64,000 nt of DNA from Bryum argenteum (Eukaryota > Streptophyta > Bryopsida > Bryales > Bryaceae). The stretch spans positions 20,674,758 through 20,738,757 of the forward strand of contig CM073323.1 in assembly GCA_037043015.1 (NCBI GenBank), written 5' to 3'. The first letter of the stretch is position 1. Every line of letters begins with the position of its first letter. Below, piece by piece: positions 32,781 to 44,716 of the stretch. A model generated the notes under the pieces. The model was not told the DNA's origin. It worked only from the letters and a program-made list of their open reading frames with translations, and did not search any database. The translations under genes were made by a program, and so were the position numbers.

Positions 32781-33539
32781 AACTAGTGCTTGATCGACTC
32801 TGGTTTGCCTACATTACAACACAAACAATTCTCCTTCGTAAGAGGATTCATTTAGTGCCTCCGAACATTCACGGTCACCACTTGCTAGTAAACGGTCTAC
32901 ATAAACCTAACTTCTTTATGAGGTACAAAAGGCTCCCATACATCTCTCCACTTTGGCTTAAAATTCTGTGAGAGGAACTCTCGCCATTTTTCTCCAATAG
33001 GTGTAGTAAGTTGATTTCTAGAATGAATCAGGAAACGTCCCATCTTGGCGGTGTAGTTCAAACAACTTACCCTCTGTTCCCCAACTCCACCGCCCGGGGT
33101 CAAAGTCCATCTCACTTACACAACCCGCATACCAAAGTTTAGTGAGTGACCAACTTGTTGAATCCCGCACCGTCTCAATAACCCTTACCCTCTTGAGCCT
33201 TCTTTCTACTACGGCCACCTCTTCATCGGCCCCACTTATAACTTGAAGTAGCCTAGTTATTCCAACTTCAAATGACTTAATTCCTCTCAGGGATCTCAAC
33301 ATCATATGCTTCTGGAAGTAGTGACTTTGTGGTGACTTTGTGGTGACTTCGTGGTGACTTCGTGGTGACTTCGTAGTGAATTGGAATTGCCTCGTAGTAA
33401 AAAAAACCAGGATTGACAAGGAGTTAGCTTTTTCATCAAAAATCCCTACAAGGATAGTTGTCAGCTTGGCACTATCCGCATGATCTATTTCTATAATAAA
33501 AGACTGTTTGGCAATCCTTCCTACCCACCAATGTACCAA
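32781..33539 (-). pseudogene. LINE-type ORF2 remnant (zf-RVT region)
   Basis: On the minus strand, degraded frames read TSWSLTKLWYAGCVSEMDF, KWREFLSQNFKPKWRDVWEPF, then FMWTVY with HKLLASGDR-like sequence in the next segment. The pattern F-x-W-x3-H-x2-L-x-x-G-x-R is typical of the zinc-binding segment at the end of plant LINE reverse transcriptases. Frames are broken and no reverse-transcriptase core is visible, so this is only a 3' fragment. Assignment is from pattern memory. Confidence 0.45.
33319..33372 (+). repeat. 12-bp tandem repeat GTGGTGACTTYG, about 4-5 units
   Basis: Units of GTGGTGACTTTG, then GTGGTGACTTCG, run through 33319-33372. They lie within the LINE remnant. On the minus strand they give a Ser/Pro/His/Lys-rich stretch. 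Confidence 0.85.
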
Positions 33540-34107
33540 CCTACGAACTTACCAGTTTATGTATTAAAAAATATGAATAAAGAGAGAGAAAAAGGGAGAA
33601 ATAAAACCGTTTGAGGAAATGGTAGTCACGGGATACTTTTTTAAAAGTACCATGTAAAGACCTTTCCCTTTGGGACGACGGGAATCATACTAGTATGAAT
33701 ATAATATCAACATGTTAGCGTCAAGTCGGATTCAGTGAGGCTCTTCATTTCTCTGACTTCCTATACCTCCAAAACACTGCTATGGGTGGTGCACATGCCA
33801 GTATTCCCGAGCCCTGAAATTTTAATGGTTGCTTCGTGGAAGTTGGTGGTAATATGGTAAAGGAATATTCGAGACTGTAGCACACCAGGTCCCTCGCACA
33901 CGTTACCCTCACAGACGAGCTTGACCACTTCTTCAAACCCTTCTCTCTGCTCTCTCGCTTGTTCTCAAACCTCACTGCCGGCCTGGTCTATGGTGTACGA
34001 GAAACTGGAGTGCTCAATCTGCGTGTTTGAAGTGCTGAGGATTGGGAAGTATCTGAAGTAGCCGGGAGCGAGGAGCGGCGTTTCCAGTTTTTCTAAACTT
34101 CCTTAAG
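33540..34107. other. Spacer, nothing recognised
   Basis: Mixed-composition DNA. A 76-codon basic minus-strand frame (33745-33975) has no family features and is not supported as a gene. Confidence 0.4.
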
Positions 34108-34800
34108 GTAAGAACTGCGCCAGAGACTAATTCATCGATACATGTACCGACCCGTGCATGTCATGTGCTTTGTCAAAGTTGAGCAGTATGCGTGCAACTT
34201 GCGAGCAAGTTGCGACGCTTAGTTTCCGAAGGCTGTCGGTAAGCACTAGATCGTGTAGTTTAGGTTACATGCGTTAGTGAATGCTTAGTCCATAGATCCC
34301 ATCACATGTTCCTTATGTGTACTGACTTCAATGAAAGAGACTCGTTCTTCCATTATATGCACTGTCCAAGCTGAGTAGTATGCGAGCATCATGCTGCGCA
34401 TAGTTTCCGTAGGCTGTCCGGGAAGCACCAGATCGTGTAGGTCCGGTAAGCACCAGATCGTGTAGGTCTGGTAAGCACCAGATCGTGTAGGTCCGGTAAG
34501 CACCAGATCGTGTAGGTCCGGTAAGTACCAGATCGTGTAGGTCCGGTAAGCACCAGATCGTGTAGGTAAGAACCAGATCGTGTAGGTCCGGTAAGCACTA
34601 GATCGTTTAGGTAACATGTGTTAGTGAATCCTTAGTGAATCGATCCAACCACATGTTCATTATGTGTACTGATTTCAACAAAGACGAATCGTTCTTCATA
34701 TGCTTTGAAGCTTATCTAGAATGAGGGCATCTTGCCACGCTTTGTCGACAAGCACCAGATCGAGTAGGTTTCGTTACAGCTTGTATCCATGTGTTGGTGT
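34108..34800 (+). repeat. Higher-order repeat region containing a 25-bp minisatellite
   Basis: A larger unit recurs about three times. It contains TGAGCAGTATGCG, GTTTCCG-AGGCTGTC, GTAAGCAC-AGATCGTGTAG, GTTACATG-GTTAGTGAAT, CACATGTTC-TTATGTGTACTGA and TCGTTCTTC, at about 34170-34370, 34370-34700 and 34700-34830. The middle unit carries the expanded 25-mer array. No gene. Confidence 0.75.
34416..34610 (+). repeat. 25-bp minisatellite, eight units
   Basis: The consensus is GTCCGGTAAGCACCAGATCG followed by TGTAG. Units begin at 34416, 34441, 34466, 34491, 34516, 34541, 34566 (short, 20 bp) and 34586. Each unit contains GGTAAG, a splice-donor-like string, and the 8-mer AGATCGTG. Near-identical units imply recent expansion. 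Confidence 0.9.
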
Positions 34801-37800
34801 ATTCTTACCCCACCACATACTGATCTTGTGTACCGATGTTGACCTTGGATAGTCGTTAAGAGGTATGGAGGCTGACCTCATCATACACGGAAAGTATATG
34901 CCAAACTTGTAGATGTACGTCCAAGCTCCGATGTCAGAGCATCAAGTCCCACAGGCAGAAACGCAAATGAGACAGTGAGCTATAACGTCTGAGATGTCGT
35001 TGAGTTCTCTGTCCACTACTTTGGGTAGTCCAGAACCTTTTCCGTCATAATTTTGTGCATAGCAACTAACAAAATTAAGGCAAACATAAAACTAAGAAGC
35101 ATTATCTGCAGGATCCCAAAACCACCAACACCCAGGCACCCTAATTCATGATAAGCCCACCAACTTCCTAGCAATGTGCCTATAGTTAAAAAACACCATC
35201 AGATCCAAATTTGAAATTGTTTCCACCCATGGTATTCTGGGTCAGAGACCCCTTTACTCGTGTCCAACCGAAACTACAAAAACGCAGTATTTGCTTTATG
35301 AACAGCACCCTTTGACCACTGGCTTTTTGAAAGATTCAGCCGCTCTTTCTGATTTGAGAACTAATCTGTAACTTCCACTTCGGTCGGCAAGCATGTCTAC
35401 TTAGAGAGGCGTCAGTAGTACTAGGGTTACTGGAGTCGCACTACTGTTTCGGTGGTGAATGTTGTCAAACGTTCTTTCTGAGTGTAACGAGTATGTATGC
35501 TTCTCGTGACGAGGAAAAGCTGTTTTCACAGTTTCTGAAAATTGTTCTGTGCTTGTCAACAGTGGTTCCGTGACTTGCGCCTGTCGGTATCAGCGGTGAT
35601 GTCGAAACATGCCTAGTGCAGGCGACGTATTCTTGTTTGAAGGGCTATGATCTAAATTGCAACTCTAGCACCCGGGAACGAAGAGCGACGTATCCAAACT
35701 GGAATACTTATTTGAGCCAATGGTTACTTCATCGACGAGTGGGAGGTACGTTGTCCATTCCCCCTTGCTCTTTCTCTGTACGTTTGCGTTCATGCCGAGT
35801 AGGCTGCAGGCTTCTGCGATGGTTTGTTTTCTAGGAAGTATATCATGAAGTCTAAGTATCGGCTTGTGGGAACCAGTACTCCATAACTCGACAAGTAACT
35901 AGATCATGGGTTCCAGAGCGACCACAGTCAAACTTGAATCATCTCCTGATTTCAGAAGGGTGTCTTCTTTTGAAGGAGTCAGGAGAACCAAGTACTAGGA
36001 TTATGAGACTCGTTGGTGTTGTCAATCTAGAGGTAAATGATTGTTGAGTGTATGTCAGGCTATCCTTGATATGTTAAGGTGTATTCAATCAAAAAGATGA
36101 TCTGTCGATTGCAGGCATAATTACCTCCAGTTCCACCGGTCGTCTCTAAATTCTCCGTTCCTTCTCTTCCTAAAGAAATCGGGAGTTTGACTAGCTAACG
36201 GTGCGTTCTCTCTTTGTAACTTGTGGGTGTTGCTACAAGGTCCGGTTTCTTTTGATGTGCTCCATGCACAATCCAAGATTTTTTGAACATTATGATACTT
36301 CCTCGTTTTCAGTGCTTGCTTGATTCCTGTCAACATGTTAGTTAGGGTTTTTGAGATGATTATCTGCACTGTTTGTATCGAAAAAGTCATGGACAACTTG
36401 AAAAAGTGGTGATGAGGTCTGCTCCATTTGAATAAAACGTGGAATGTCTTCGGACCATTACGGTGTGATAAGCTTTGCTACATTAGAGCTCTACCTTGTG
36501 ATGAAGGAAATAATTAACACATGATGGTTGTACTCTGAGGTTTGTGGTATGGAGGCTGGGAATGTTATTAACGTATGGAATTATAGTTGATTTCTCAAAT
36601 GCAATTAGAGAAAGTGTACAATGGAAAAGAGGAGTGAGGCCGGGAATTATTATATGTGTAATTAGTACTTGGTTAGTTGTGTGGAGTTTGGTCACTGATG
36701 TTCAATTAGTGGTGTTAGCTAATCTTTTGAACCTGAAGGTTTTGAGGTTGTGCTATGAAGAGATATTGATACATTTTAAAAACAACTACAAGTAATATTC
36801 GTTTCTTTGGACTTGAGCATTTGTGTAAAGAGTGATATAGTGTGGGAGTATTCAAGTTGCTTGTGTGTAGAAGTAAGTGATCTCATGAACATTCTTAGAA
36901 AGGCAACTATTGCATAAGAGTTGCCAACAACTTTTGTTTTGTTAAATTTTGTTGAAGTTGTGTTAAACTTAAGTTTTCAACACTATTTTTCACAAGTTCC
37001 AATCAAGGTGCAAAGATTTTCAAAAAATGTTTTGTATTACGTTAGACATTACCATTTCAAAATGCAATTTTCATCTAATTTAATTTGAAACAAACATAGT
37101 TAGGATATTGTGTTGGCTTAGTGTGATCTTTGCTAAAGAAGGCTTACCACATTGAATGCTTCATTGGAGCATAATTGTAAACAATAGGTTTTTACACATT
37201 TAGTTCTATTTTGAGGCCTCTCAATTCCATATTAATTTATTCTGTTGGCCGGCTGACTTGTATCAGACATACATGTCAAGTCGGTAAGTCTCAATAACTT
37301 TCATCATTGATGCTACTAAAGAAGCTTCATTTCAATGTTCAAATATATTATATTTGAGTGGAGGATAAAGTTTAGTCATTTATGTGATTGTTAGCAATGT
37401 ATTGTGAATTTTCATTGTGGAGATGTTTATTTTCTTTGTGTGTAAACTGGTTGTGGCATATGTTTTTAAAGGATGTTATGAGTGCTTTCAATATAAGGTT
37501 ATGGTAGTTGTGGATGATTGAAAAGTGATTGGCAATTCCGTCTATCCATGATAATTTTTTGAAAGCTATCAAGCTATCAAATAAATCTCAAGGATTCATG
37601 ATGAGTAGTTTTGCTTGGTGTGTAGGTGGGCCAAAATTCACAGAAGAAGTTTGGTGGATGGAGACACTAAAGGGTTAAATCATGCCAACACCGAGTACAA
37701 GTTAACTAATACGTCGAAGAGAAGAATACATGTAATTGTGAAGAATTGTTACTCGTACCTTAGAAGGAAGTGCACAAGCTGCCGCTAGAACAAAAACTAC

Positions 37801-37911
37801 GTAGACTCGTACAGTGATGGTATGGAGAATATAAGTCTAAAGTTTGAGATCTCAGGAATACAAAGTGTGTAGAACACAAGCAAGGCAAATACAAGTGTAG
37901 AAGATACAAGG
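34801..37911. other. Intergenic region upstream of the TNL receptor
   Basis: No gene recognised over 3.1 kb. The last 200 bp are purine-rich with repeated AATACAAG/GATACAAG phrases, and could be leader DNA of the receptor gene. Confidence 0.4.
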
Positions 37912-40900
37912 ATGGAGAAGAAGAATGTAAAGAAAGCAGGTCTTGAGAACACAAGCAATTGTAAGCATTCTCTTGCCTACAATGGCATTCTAAAACCATC
38001 TTATAGTGATGAGTCTTGTGTAGGTTAGGCTTATTATTGTTCGTAAGTTTTCTGTTAAATGAGTAGCAATTAGTGATTAATCACTATACTAATAATTTCT
38101 TGTTGTGCAGATAGTGGTGCAAACTATGATGTTTTCATCAACCATAGAGGTCCTGATACTAAGACGGGCTTCGTGAGCTATCTTTATGGAGCTCTAAAGG
38201 CAAAGGGATTGCATACATTCTTAGATTGCAAATCTATAGGAACCGGTCAAGATGCATGGGGAAGTATTGAGAATGTCATCGAGAATAGTCGAATTGCCGT
38301 GGTTGTATTTTCGGAGAGATATATTGAATCACCATGGTGTTTGAGGGAATTAGAGGTAATATTGGACACTCCTAGCATCAAGGTGCTCCCTATCTTTTAT
38401 AATGTGCGACCAAGTGAAGTAAGGCATCCAGAAATTGGTGCATTCAAAGATGGATTTGAGAAATTGGAAAGACATCATGTTGGAGCAATTATTGATCGGT
38501 GGAAGAAATGTCTTCAAGAAGCATCACAAATTATGGGTTGTGAACATCTATGTGATGCATCAAGGCAAGAATATTTGTGAGCTTCTTACATTGTTGTAAG
38601 TTTTTGACAATTAGATTATTTTCTTACAAGGGATTGTTAATGACGATGTATTCTTTTGTTTACAGGTTGGAGGTGGAATTTTTATCAGATGTTGTTTCGA
38701 AGATACTTGCATTGGCAAACAAGCCACTTCCGCTGCATGTAGATGACTATGTTGTAGGTGTGAAGGAGGTTGCTGAGAACATTATCAATTCACTCCAAAA
38801 CAGAAAGAATGTGTGGATGGTGGGATTGTGGGGAATGAGAGGGATTGGAAAGTCAACTCTAGCCAGAGAGCTTTATAATCAAATGAGCACGAGGTATGAA
38901 TCAACTTGTTATATCGAAGATGTTTCAGAAATGGTGCATGGGGGTGGTGTGAAGAAAATTCAGAAGCAAATTATGAAGGATTTGTGCGGATATTCAGAAG
39001 ATATTGATAACAAATTCAAGGGAAAGACAATTTTGAAGGAGAGACTACACAAGATACAGTTTCTCTTGGTTTTGGATGATGTGCAAGAGACTGATGTGAT
39101 GGAGGATTTGTTATCGAAGGAAATGTTTGAAGCTTCTAGCATGTGTATCGTGACATCGCGCAATAGAAAATTATTTGAGATTGCATCATTGATTGATGAT
39201 GATCAAAAGGTGCACATTCACAATGTGGAAGGGTTGAGCATTTCAAACTCAGAGAAAGTGTTTAAGTTCCTTGTATTTGGAGGTAGTTCAATTATAAAAC
39301 CAAATTTGGTGTCAAGTATCATCGAGAGGTGTGGTGGTGTTCCATTGGTGTTGAAAGTCATTGGAAACCTATTGGGAAAAAGTCGTAACGAAAGCATCTG
39401 GGAAGAGGTGATGGAAACGTTGGAAAAGGGCATGATAATGGATGAAAAGAAGATCTTTGTTTGTCTTCGGTTGAGCTATGATGCTCTAAAGGATGAAGAG
39501 CAAGAAATGTTTTTGGACATTGCATGCACATTGATTGGAGAGCGTAAAGATTTGGCATTGAGAGTTTGGAAGTCGTTGGGGTGGTTTGCAAATATTGGAA
39601 TTCAAAGCCTCATTGAGAAGGCGTTGATCACCGTGGATGATAATGGTCTCTTGAAAATGCATGATCACTTGAGGGACATGGGTCGAGCAATTGAGAAGAA
39701 GAATGTGCCAAGAACACGCATGTGGATGGAAGATGATCTCATGTTACTTCATCAGAGTAAGGTATAACACGAATGAAGCACTTTTTTAAAATATTGAATT
39801 CATTAGTTCATTTTGATATCATGCTTATTAGTTTAATTTCTGAGTTTGTAATAGCAATAATTGGTTTCCTTACTAAATTTTTTAGCAAATTTATAGATAT
39901 ATAGATAGATGGTATTCAATAGATGTATAGTTTCCGTACATGTAAGGGAATGTAAAGCTCTTTATTCTGCTTCAGACTATGAACGTATTGGTAATATGGA
40001 TGCAGGGATTGCCTGCCTCCCTTCAAGTCCTGAATTGCTCATCAAGCTTTGAGTGTGATATATATGATCTTGATGTATCTTACATGAAGGACTTACGCAT
40101 CTTGTTTTGTGACGGAGCCTCGAGGATATTGCCCACTATTCCAAGAAGTATAATATGGTTTCGCGTCAATTTACATAGTGTAGTGAACACTTATTTTCCA
40201 GCAAGTAATGGAAATAATGAAATTGGTGTCCAAGACATCTTTGAGATGGGGATTAGTTATTTACTATATCCGGTTGGAGAGTTAAAGAACTTGAAGATAA
40301 TGGAGTTTACTTCGGAGGTGATTTTGGAAGTAAATCAGATGCTCTACAGCGCAATTGTGCGCCTGCCACACACATTTGGAGAGTTGAGCAACTTGGAGGT
40401 GTTGAACTGGAGTGGATGTAAAAACCTCACCATGCTACCAGATTTAGTTGGACTTCTCGTGATGATGCGAGAGTTAGATCTTCATTATTTGGAATTTAGT
40501 GATTTACCACAGACATTTGGAGAGTTGAGCAACTTGGAGATTTTAAACTTGAGTGAATGTAAAAACCTCACCATGCTACCAGATTCATTTGGACGTTTCA
40601 TGATGATGAGAGAACTGAATCTTTGGGGTTCAAGAATTAGAGGTTTGCCACACACATTTGGGGATTTGAGCAACTTGGAGGATTTAAACTTGAGTGGATG
40701 TGAAGACCTCACCATGCTACCAGATTCATTTGGACGTCTCAAGATGATGCGAAAATTATATCTTCAGTATTCTGGAATTAGTGATTTGCCACACACATTT
40801 GGAGAGTTGAGCAACTTGGAGGTGTTGAATCTGGGTGGATGTAAAAACCTCATCATGCTACCAGATTCATTTGGACGTCTCATAAAGATGCGGGAATTGT

Positions 40901-41499
40901 GGCTTTGGGGTTCAGGAATTAATGATTTGCCTGAGACATTTGGAGAGTTGAGCAACTTGGAGGTGTTGGACTTGGGTGGATGTAAAAACCTCACTATGCT
41001 ACCAGATTCATTTGGACGTCTCAAAATGATGCGAAAATTAAATCTTCGGTATTCGGGAATTAGTGATTTGCCACAAACATTTGGAGGTTTGAGCAACTTG
41101 AAGGTGTTAAACTTGGGTGAATGTAAAAACCTCACCATGCTTCCAGATTCATTTGGACATCTCATGATGATGCGGGAATTGAAACTTTGTGGTTCGGGAA
41201 TTAGTGATTTGCCACACACATTTGGAGAGTTGAGCAACTTGGAGGTGTTGGATTTGGGTCGATGTAGAAACCTAACCATGCTACCAGATTCATTTGGACG
41301 CCTGAAGATGATGCGTCAATTGAATCTTTGGGATACAGGAATTAGTGATTTGCCGGAGACATGTGGAGGTTTGAGCAGCTTGGAGGTGTGGGACTTGGGT
41401 GAATGTGAAAACTATGCCATTCTACAAGATTCAATTGGACGTATGAAGATGATGCGTGAATTGAATCTTCGGCATTCGGGAATTAGTGATTTGCCATAG
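37912..41499 (+). CDS. TIR-NBS-LRR (TNL) intracellular immune receptor, LRR end truncated by a stop
   Basis: Exons 37912-37960, 38111-38576, 38666-39761 and 39976-41499 fit in phase, giving 1044 residues. TIR (about 20-170): YDVFINHRGPDTK, LDCKSIGTGQ, VVFSERYIESPWCLREL; the Glu of WCLxEL, needed for plant TIR NADase activity, is present. NB-ARC: P-loop LWGMRGIGKSTLA (about 227), kinase-2 LLVLDDV (about 305), IVTSRN, CGGVPLVLK, CLRLSYDALKDEEQEMFLDIA, and KMHD near 502. From about residue 670 come eight 47-residue units, each two LRRs (LPHTFGELSNLEVLNLGGCK, NLTMLPDSFGRLKMMREL). The family senses pathogen effectors and triggers cell death through TIR enzymatic products. The frame stops at TAG where earlier units read CCACAG/CCACAC, and repeat units continue past it. 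The first small exon is inferred from phase. Confidence 0.88.
40372..41499 (+). repeat. 141-bp tandem LRR coding repeat, eight units
   Basis: Units start near 40372, 40513, 40654, 40795, 40936, 41077, 41218 and 41359, each with ACATTTGGAGAGTTGAGCAA, GTAAAAACCTCACCATGCTA, CCAGATTCATTTGGACGTCT. Nucleotide identity between units is high, including at third positions, which indicates recent unequal crossing-over or gene conversion. Confidence 0.88.
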
Positions 41500-41690
41500 A
41501 TATTTGGAGACTTGAGCAATTTGGAGCTTTTGGACTTTGGTAGATGTAAAAACCTCACCATGCTTCTAGATTGATTTGGACATCTGATGATGATGCGGTA
41601 ATTGAAGCTCTGGGTTCAGGAATTAAAGGTTTGCCACACATTTGGAGAACTGAGCAGCTTAGAGTTGTTGGACTTGTGAAGACTTGTGAC
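41500..41690 (+). pseudogene. Decayed LRR units beyond the TNL stop codon
   Basis: The 141-bp repeat continues after the stop: ATATTTGGAGACTTGAGCAA, GTAAAAACCTCACCATGCT, then CATCTGATGATGATGCGGTAATTGAA. New TAG, TGA and TAA codons are present. A second partial unit follows (TTGCCACACATTTGGAGAAC, near 41630). This shows that the array was once longer in frame. Confidence 0.85.
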
Positions 41691-43389
41691 TGAACTAATG
41701 CGTTCAAATAAGGCATTTAATATTTGGCCACACATATTGGAGTTGAGTATCTTAAAGGTGGTACGACTTTGGTAGATATTCAAAGTTGTCTATGCTATTA
41801 GATTTATTTGTAGCTCTTTTGAGCTTTGTAATGCAAGAAGTGTAAACATATTTCAAGAGTTGAGTTCACATCTTGGAAACTTGGGTGAATATATGAAACT
41901 TATTGTGCAACCAGATTCTCTTGAGGGTCTAAAGTTGGTGCAAATTTGTATCTTCTTAGAAGCAAAATTGAGAGATATTTATATATTGGCAAGTTGCTAA
42001 TTTAATTCAATGTTGGATATGTAGTGTAGGATTTGTAAACAAGTAAGGTACAAATGTGTAAACCAAGAGTCTACAATTTGTAGCTCATCATAGTTTTTGA
42101 GGTTTATAGCCTTTGATGATGTTGGCAATGAATTTGAAATTGAGGTTTTGTCAAGGTTATTTAAAGAGATGAGCAACTTAAAGGGTTAAATTTAGATAAA
42201 TGGAATGACCTTGTAGTTTCAAATTTCACATGGGCTTGAGTAGCATAAAATAATATTACACTACATTGGATTTGGAATTAGAAGTATGCCAATTTTGTAT
42301 GGAAAATTGAAGAAGAGGTTAAGTTGTAGAGTCAGGAAACTGCAACAACCTAATAAAATGACCATATTCAATCAAAGAATTTAGCTTAAAATATGATGGG
42401 ATTATGTAATGTAAATATAATGTAGGATTAAATTGTTAGGGTAACCTATAAAATTGTATTATTGGGTTCAAATTGTATGACTGTATTGTCTGTTTATGTA
42501 AGATTTATATCCCAAGATTTTGAGAAAATTATTTGCTGCGTTACTTGTTTCGAGCGTGGTTTTAAGTTTACACGGAGAGTACAAGAATATAAGTTGTATT
42601 TGTGCCAGTAATCTTTCACATACATACATAATATTTTTGTATTTCTCAAGTATTTAGAGTCTTTTGATGATGTTTATTTACAAGTACAAAAAGTAATCTA
42701 TAAGTACCTATAAATTCATTCAGCGATAAGTACATAGCTAAAATTTGAAAATATAGAAATATCCCCGTACTCTGGTAACCTTGGTTTGGGGCAGTGAAAA
42801 CAAATTGCAACTTAGTTACAAATGTGTGAGTTGCAACTAATAAAATTACTACTAAATTTATCAAAGACACTAAAAGAGATAAGCAACTCTTAAGTATACT
42901 AAAGATGTCAAGATTGTACAGTCGGATACAACATGATTACGAATTTCTGAACTCCCTTCTGCATATGTGGGTCTGTTAATCAACTTCGCATTAATTCCAT
43001 AGCGCACTGATTGAGCTAAAATTTTGTAGGGACATTCCTATTCTAGTTCTCTATTAGAGTATAATTTTTTAGATTTTTATCGCAGCCCTTACCATTAATG
43101 CGGCCGCTTAATTCAAATGCTATCCATATTTCGCAGTAAAAATGCTCAATCCCACATGGCTGGAATACTCATCACCGGCCGCTTCTCACACATGCAGCAC
43201 ATTACCCACATCGAGGGTACTCAACCCAGCTTGGGGTGGGAATTTAAGCGACTCATGTCGAAAAATTCAATCATTCCTCACCGTGATGAAGATTCTCTCC
43301 TGATACTTTGGTGGTAGATGTCTGAACTTGATTTCGAAGGAGCTTTATACTTGCCTGCATAGCTATCTTCTTTGCATATAGGATTCATC

Positions 43390-43520
43390 GCCATCCGGAC
43401 TGGATCAGTCCTTATCAAGTTCTATTCACCTGGACTGGATCCATTCATCCGGACTTGATCAGTCCTTGCCAAGCTCCATTAATGGGGAGTCCTCCTCCAC
43501 TCATGTCAGTCCTCCCCACT
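43390..43520 (+). repeat. Short imperfect tandem repeats (CCGGACTGGATCAGTCCTT type)
   Basis: CATCCGGACT-GATCAGTCCTT occurs twice (43394 and 43448) with a CACCTGGACTGGATC variant between. CTCCTCCACTCATGTCAGTC and CTCCCCACTCATGTCA follow. Non-coding. Confidence 0.65.
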
Positions 43521-43595
43521 CATGTCACTGGTTTGTAGTTTGTGTTTTTCTATGCAGTCTGTTTTGGAATTCTGAAGATGCCAATGGTCACTAAT

Positions 43596-43745
43596 TACTG
43601 ATGCTCACCAATCACTAATCTTTTAAACCACTGATGTTTTGTTGTTCCTCTCATGAAATTCATGTTCACCAATCACTAGATATTTTGTTGTCCTTCTTAT
43701 TAAGCTGATGCTCACCAATCACTGGACAATGTGTTGTTCCTTGTC
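43596..43745 (+). repeat. Imperfect tandem repeat, about 60-75 bp unit, three copies
   Basis: Each unit contains a TGATGCTCACCAATCACTA-like phrase followed by a TTTTGTTGTTCCTCT-like phrase. Non-coding. Confidence 0.65.
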
Positions 43746-44545
43746 TTCAGGACATGAAGTACCAAGCGAGACACCCTCTTCTTGAGAAGCAAAAGGCCAA
43801 TGCAGATTAGAAGATCTTCTTCATCGTAAGTTTTTCATGCAAAAGAAATTTTGACGATTCTTATATTGAGAGGGAGAGGTTGAATTGTTTTTTGTGTGTT
43901 GCACCAAATTACGAAGCAAGAAAAAATCATTTAATTAGTTTCATTCCAATTTCATTAGCTTCATGTGATCTTTACATCCGAACTTTTTTAGATTCTAATC
44001 CGCTCTAATCCTTATATTTGAACTTATTTTAGATTGTAATCCACTCTGAATTCCCAGTCAATTCTTGATTCTTATACACATCTCTTTTCTCCAATTTCTA
44101 TGCATATTATTCATCCTCCATCTTTATCCTTCTTCTTGTCTCATCTCGTTAATCATTTCCACAAATACTAATCTTCAAATCTCTAAGTACGTTCACAGAA
44201 TGCCGCTGCACACTTTGACAAACAATGAGAGATCTTACTGTCGGACCCTGTTTTTTCGATTGAGTGCTCAATATGTTTAAATGCGCAATAAGAATAAGTA
44301 TAGTGTCTAGAATCCGACCTAAGTATGTAATAGGCCGTATACTATAAGGCAAATAAGTTTAACACCCGTACTGGAACGGCGAGGACGTACTGTCAGAAGC
44401 CGGAAAGGGGTTAAAGACTTGGCTGAAGGCCGGAGTGGGTGGAAGGACAATAATGACGGGTGGTGCCAAAGACGGCTCCGTATGAGGACGGCCATGATGG
44501 CGTACGGACAGGGTATGATGGCCGGATTTGAATTCCGACCCTCTC

Positions 44546-44552
44546 TATAAAA
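44546..44552 (+). promoter_or_regulatory. TATA box of the 44717-46949 gene
   Basis: TCTCTATAAAACGC lies 165 bp upstream of the ATG at 44717 and is followed by a C/T-rich leader. This is a clear plant-type core promoter. Confidence 0.6.
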
Positions 44553-44716
44553 CGCAACCCGTCCGCTCTTGTCGTTACCTGCCTTCTCGCCTTCCTGCTT
44601 TCTTGCCTTCTTGCGATCCTGCTTTCCGCTCTTCGCTTTCCGTCCTGCTGTTCCGATCCGGCCCTCTGGCCGATCTCAGCCCAGCCACTCGCTACTTTCT
44701 TTCCTTCTACTTTCCG

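Larger units (their letters stand above)
41691..44500. other. AT-rich intergenic region
   Basis: No supported gene. Weak LRR-like echoes (GAGTTGAG..CTTGG) continue to about 42200, suggesting further decayed TNL sequence. Small tandem repeats lie at 43390-43520 and 43596-43745. Confidence 0.45.

Noticed and set aside
34416..34610. CRISPR-like array
   Set aside because: Units are contiguous 25-mers with no unique spacers. This is a minisatellite.
34285..34617. A Tyr/Leu/Pro repeat protein on the minus strand
   Set aside because: The frame is only the translation of the 25-bp minisatellite, which is open in more than one frame.
37760..37999. Ser/Leu-rich minus-strand frame
   Set aside because: Antisense of the purine-rich leader of the TNL gene. 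Low complexity, with no motif.
40485..41279. Minus-strand repeat proteins opposite the LRR array
   Set aside because: Antisense of the LRR-coding repeat. The plus strand gives a canonical LRR pattern.
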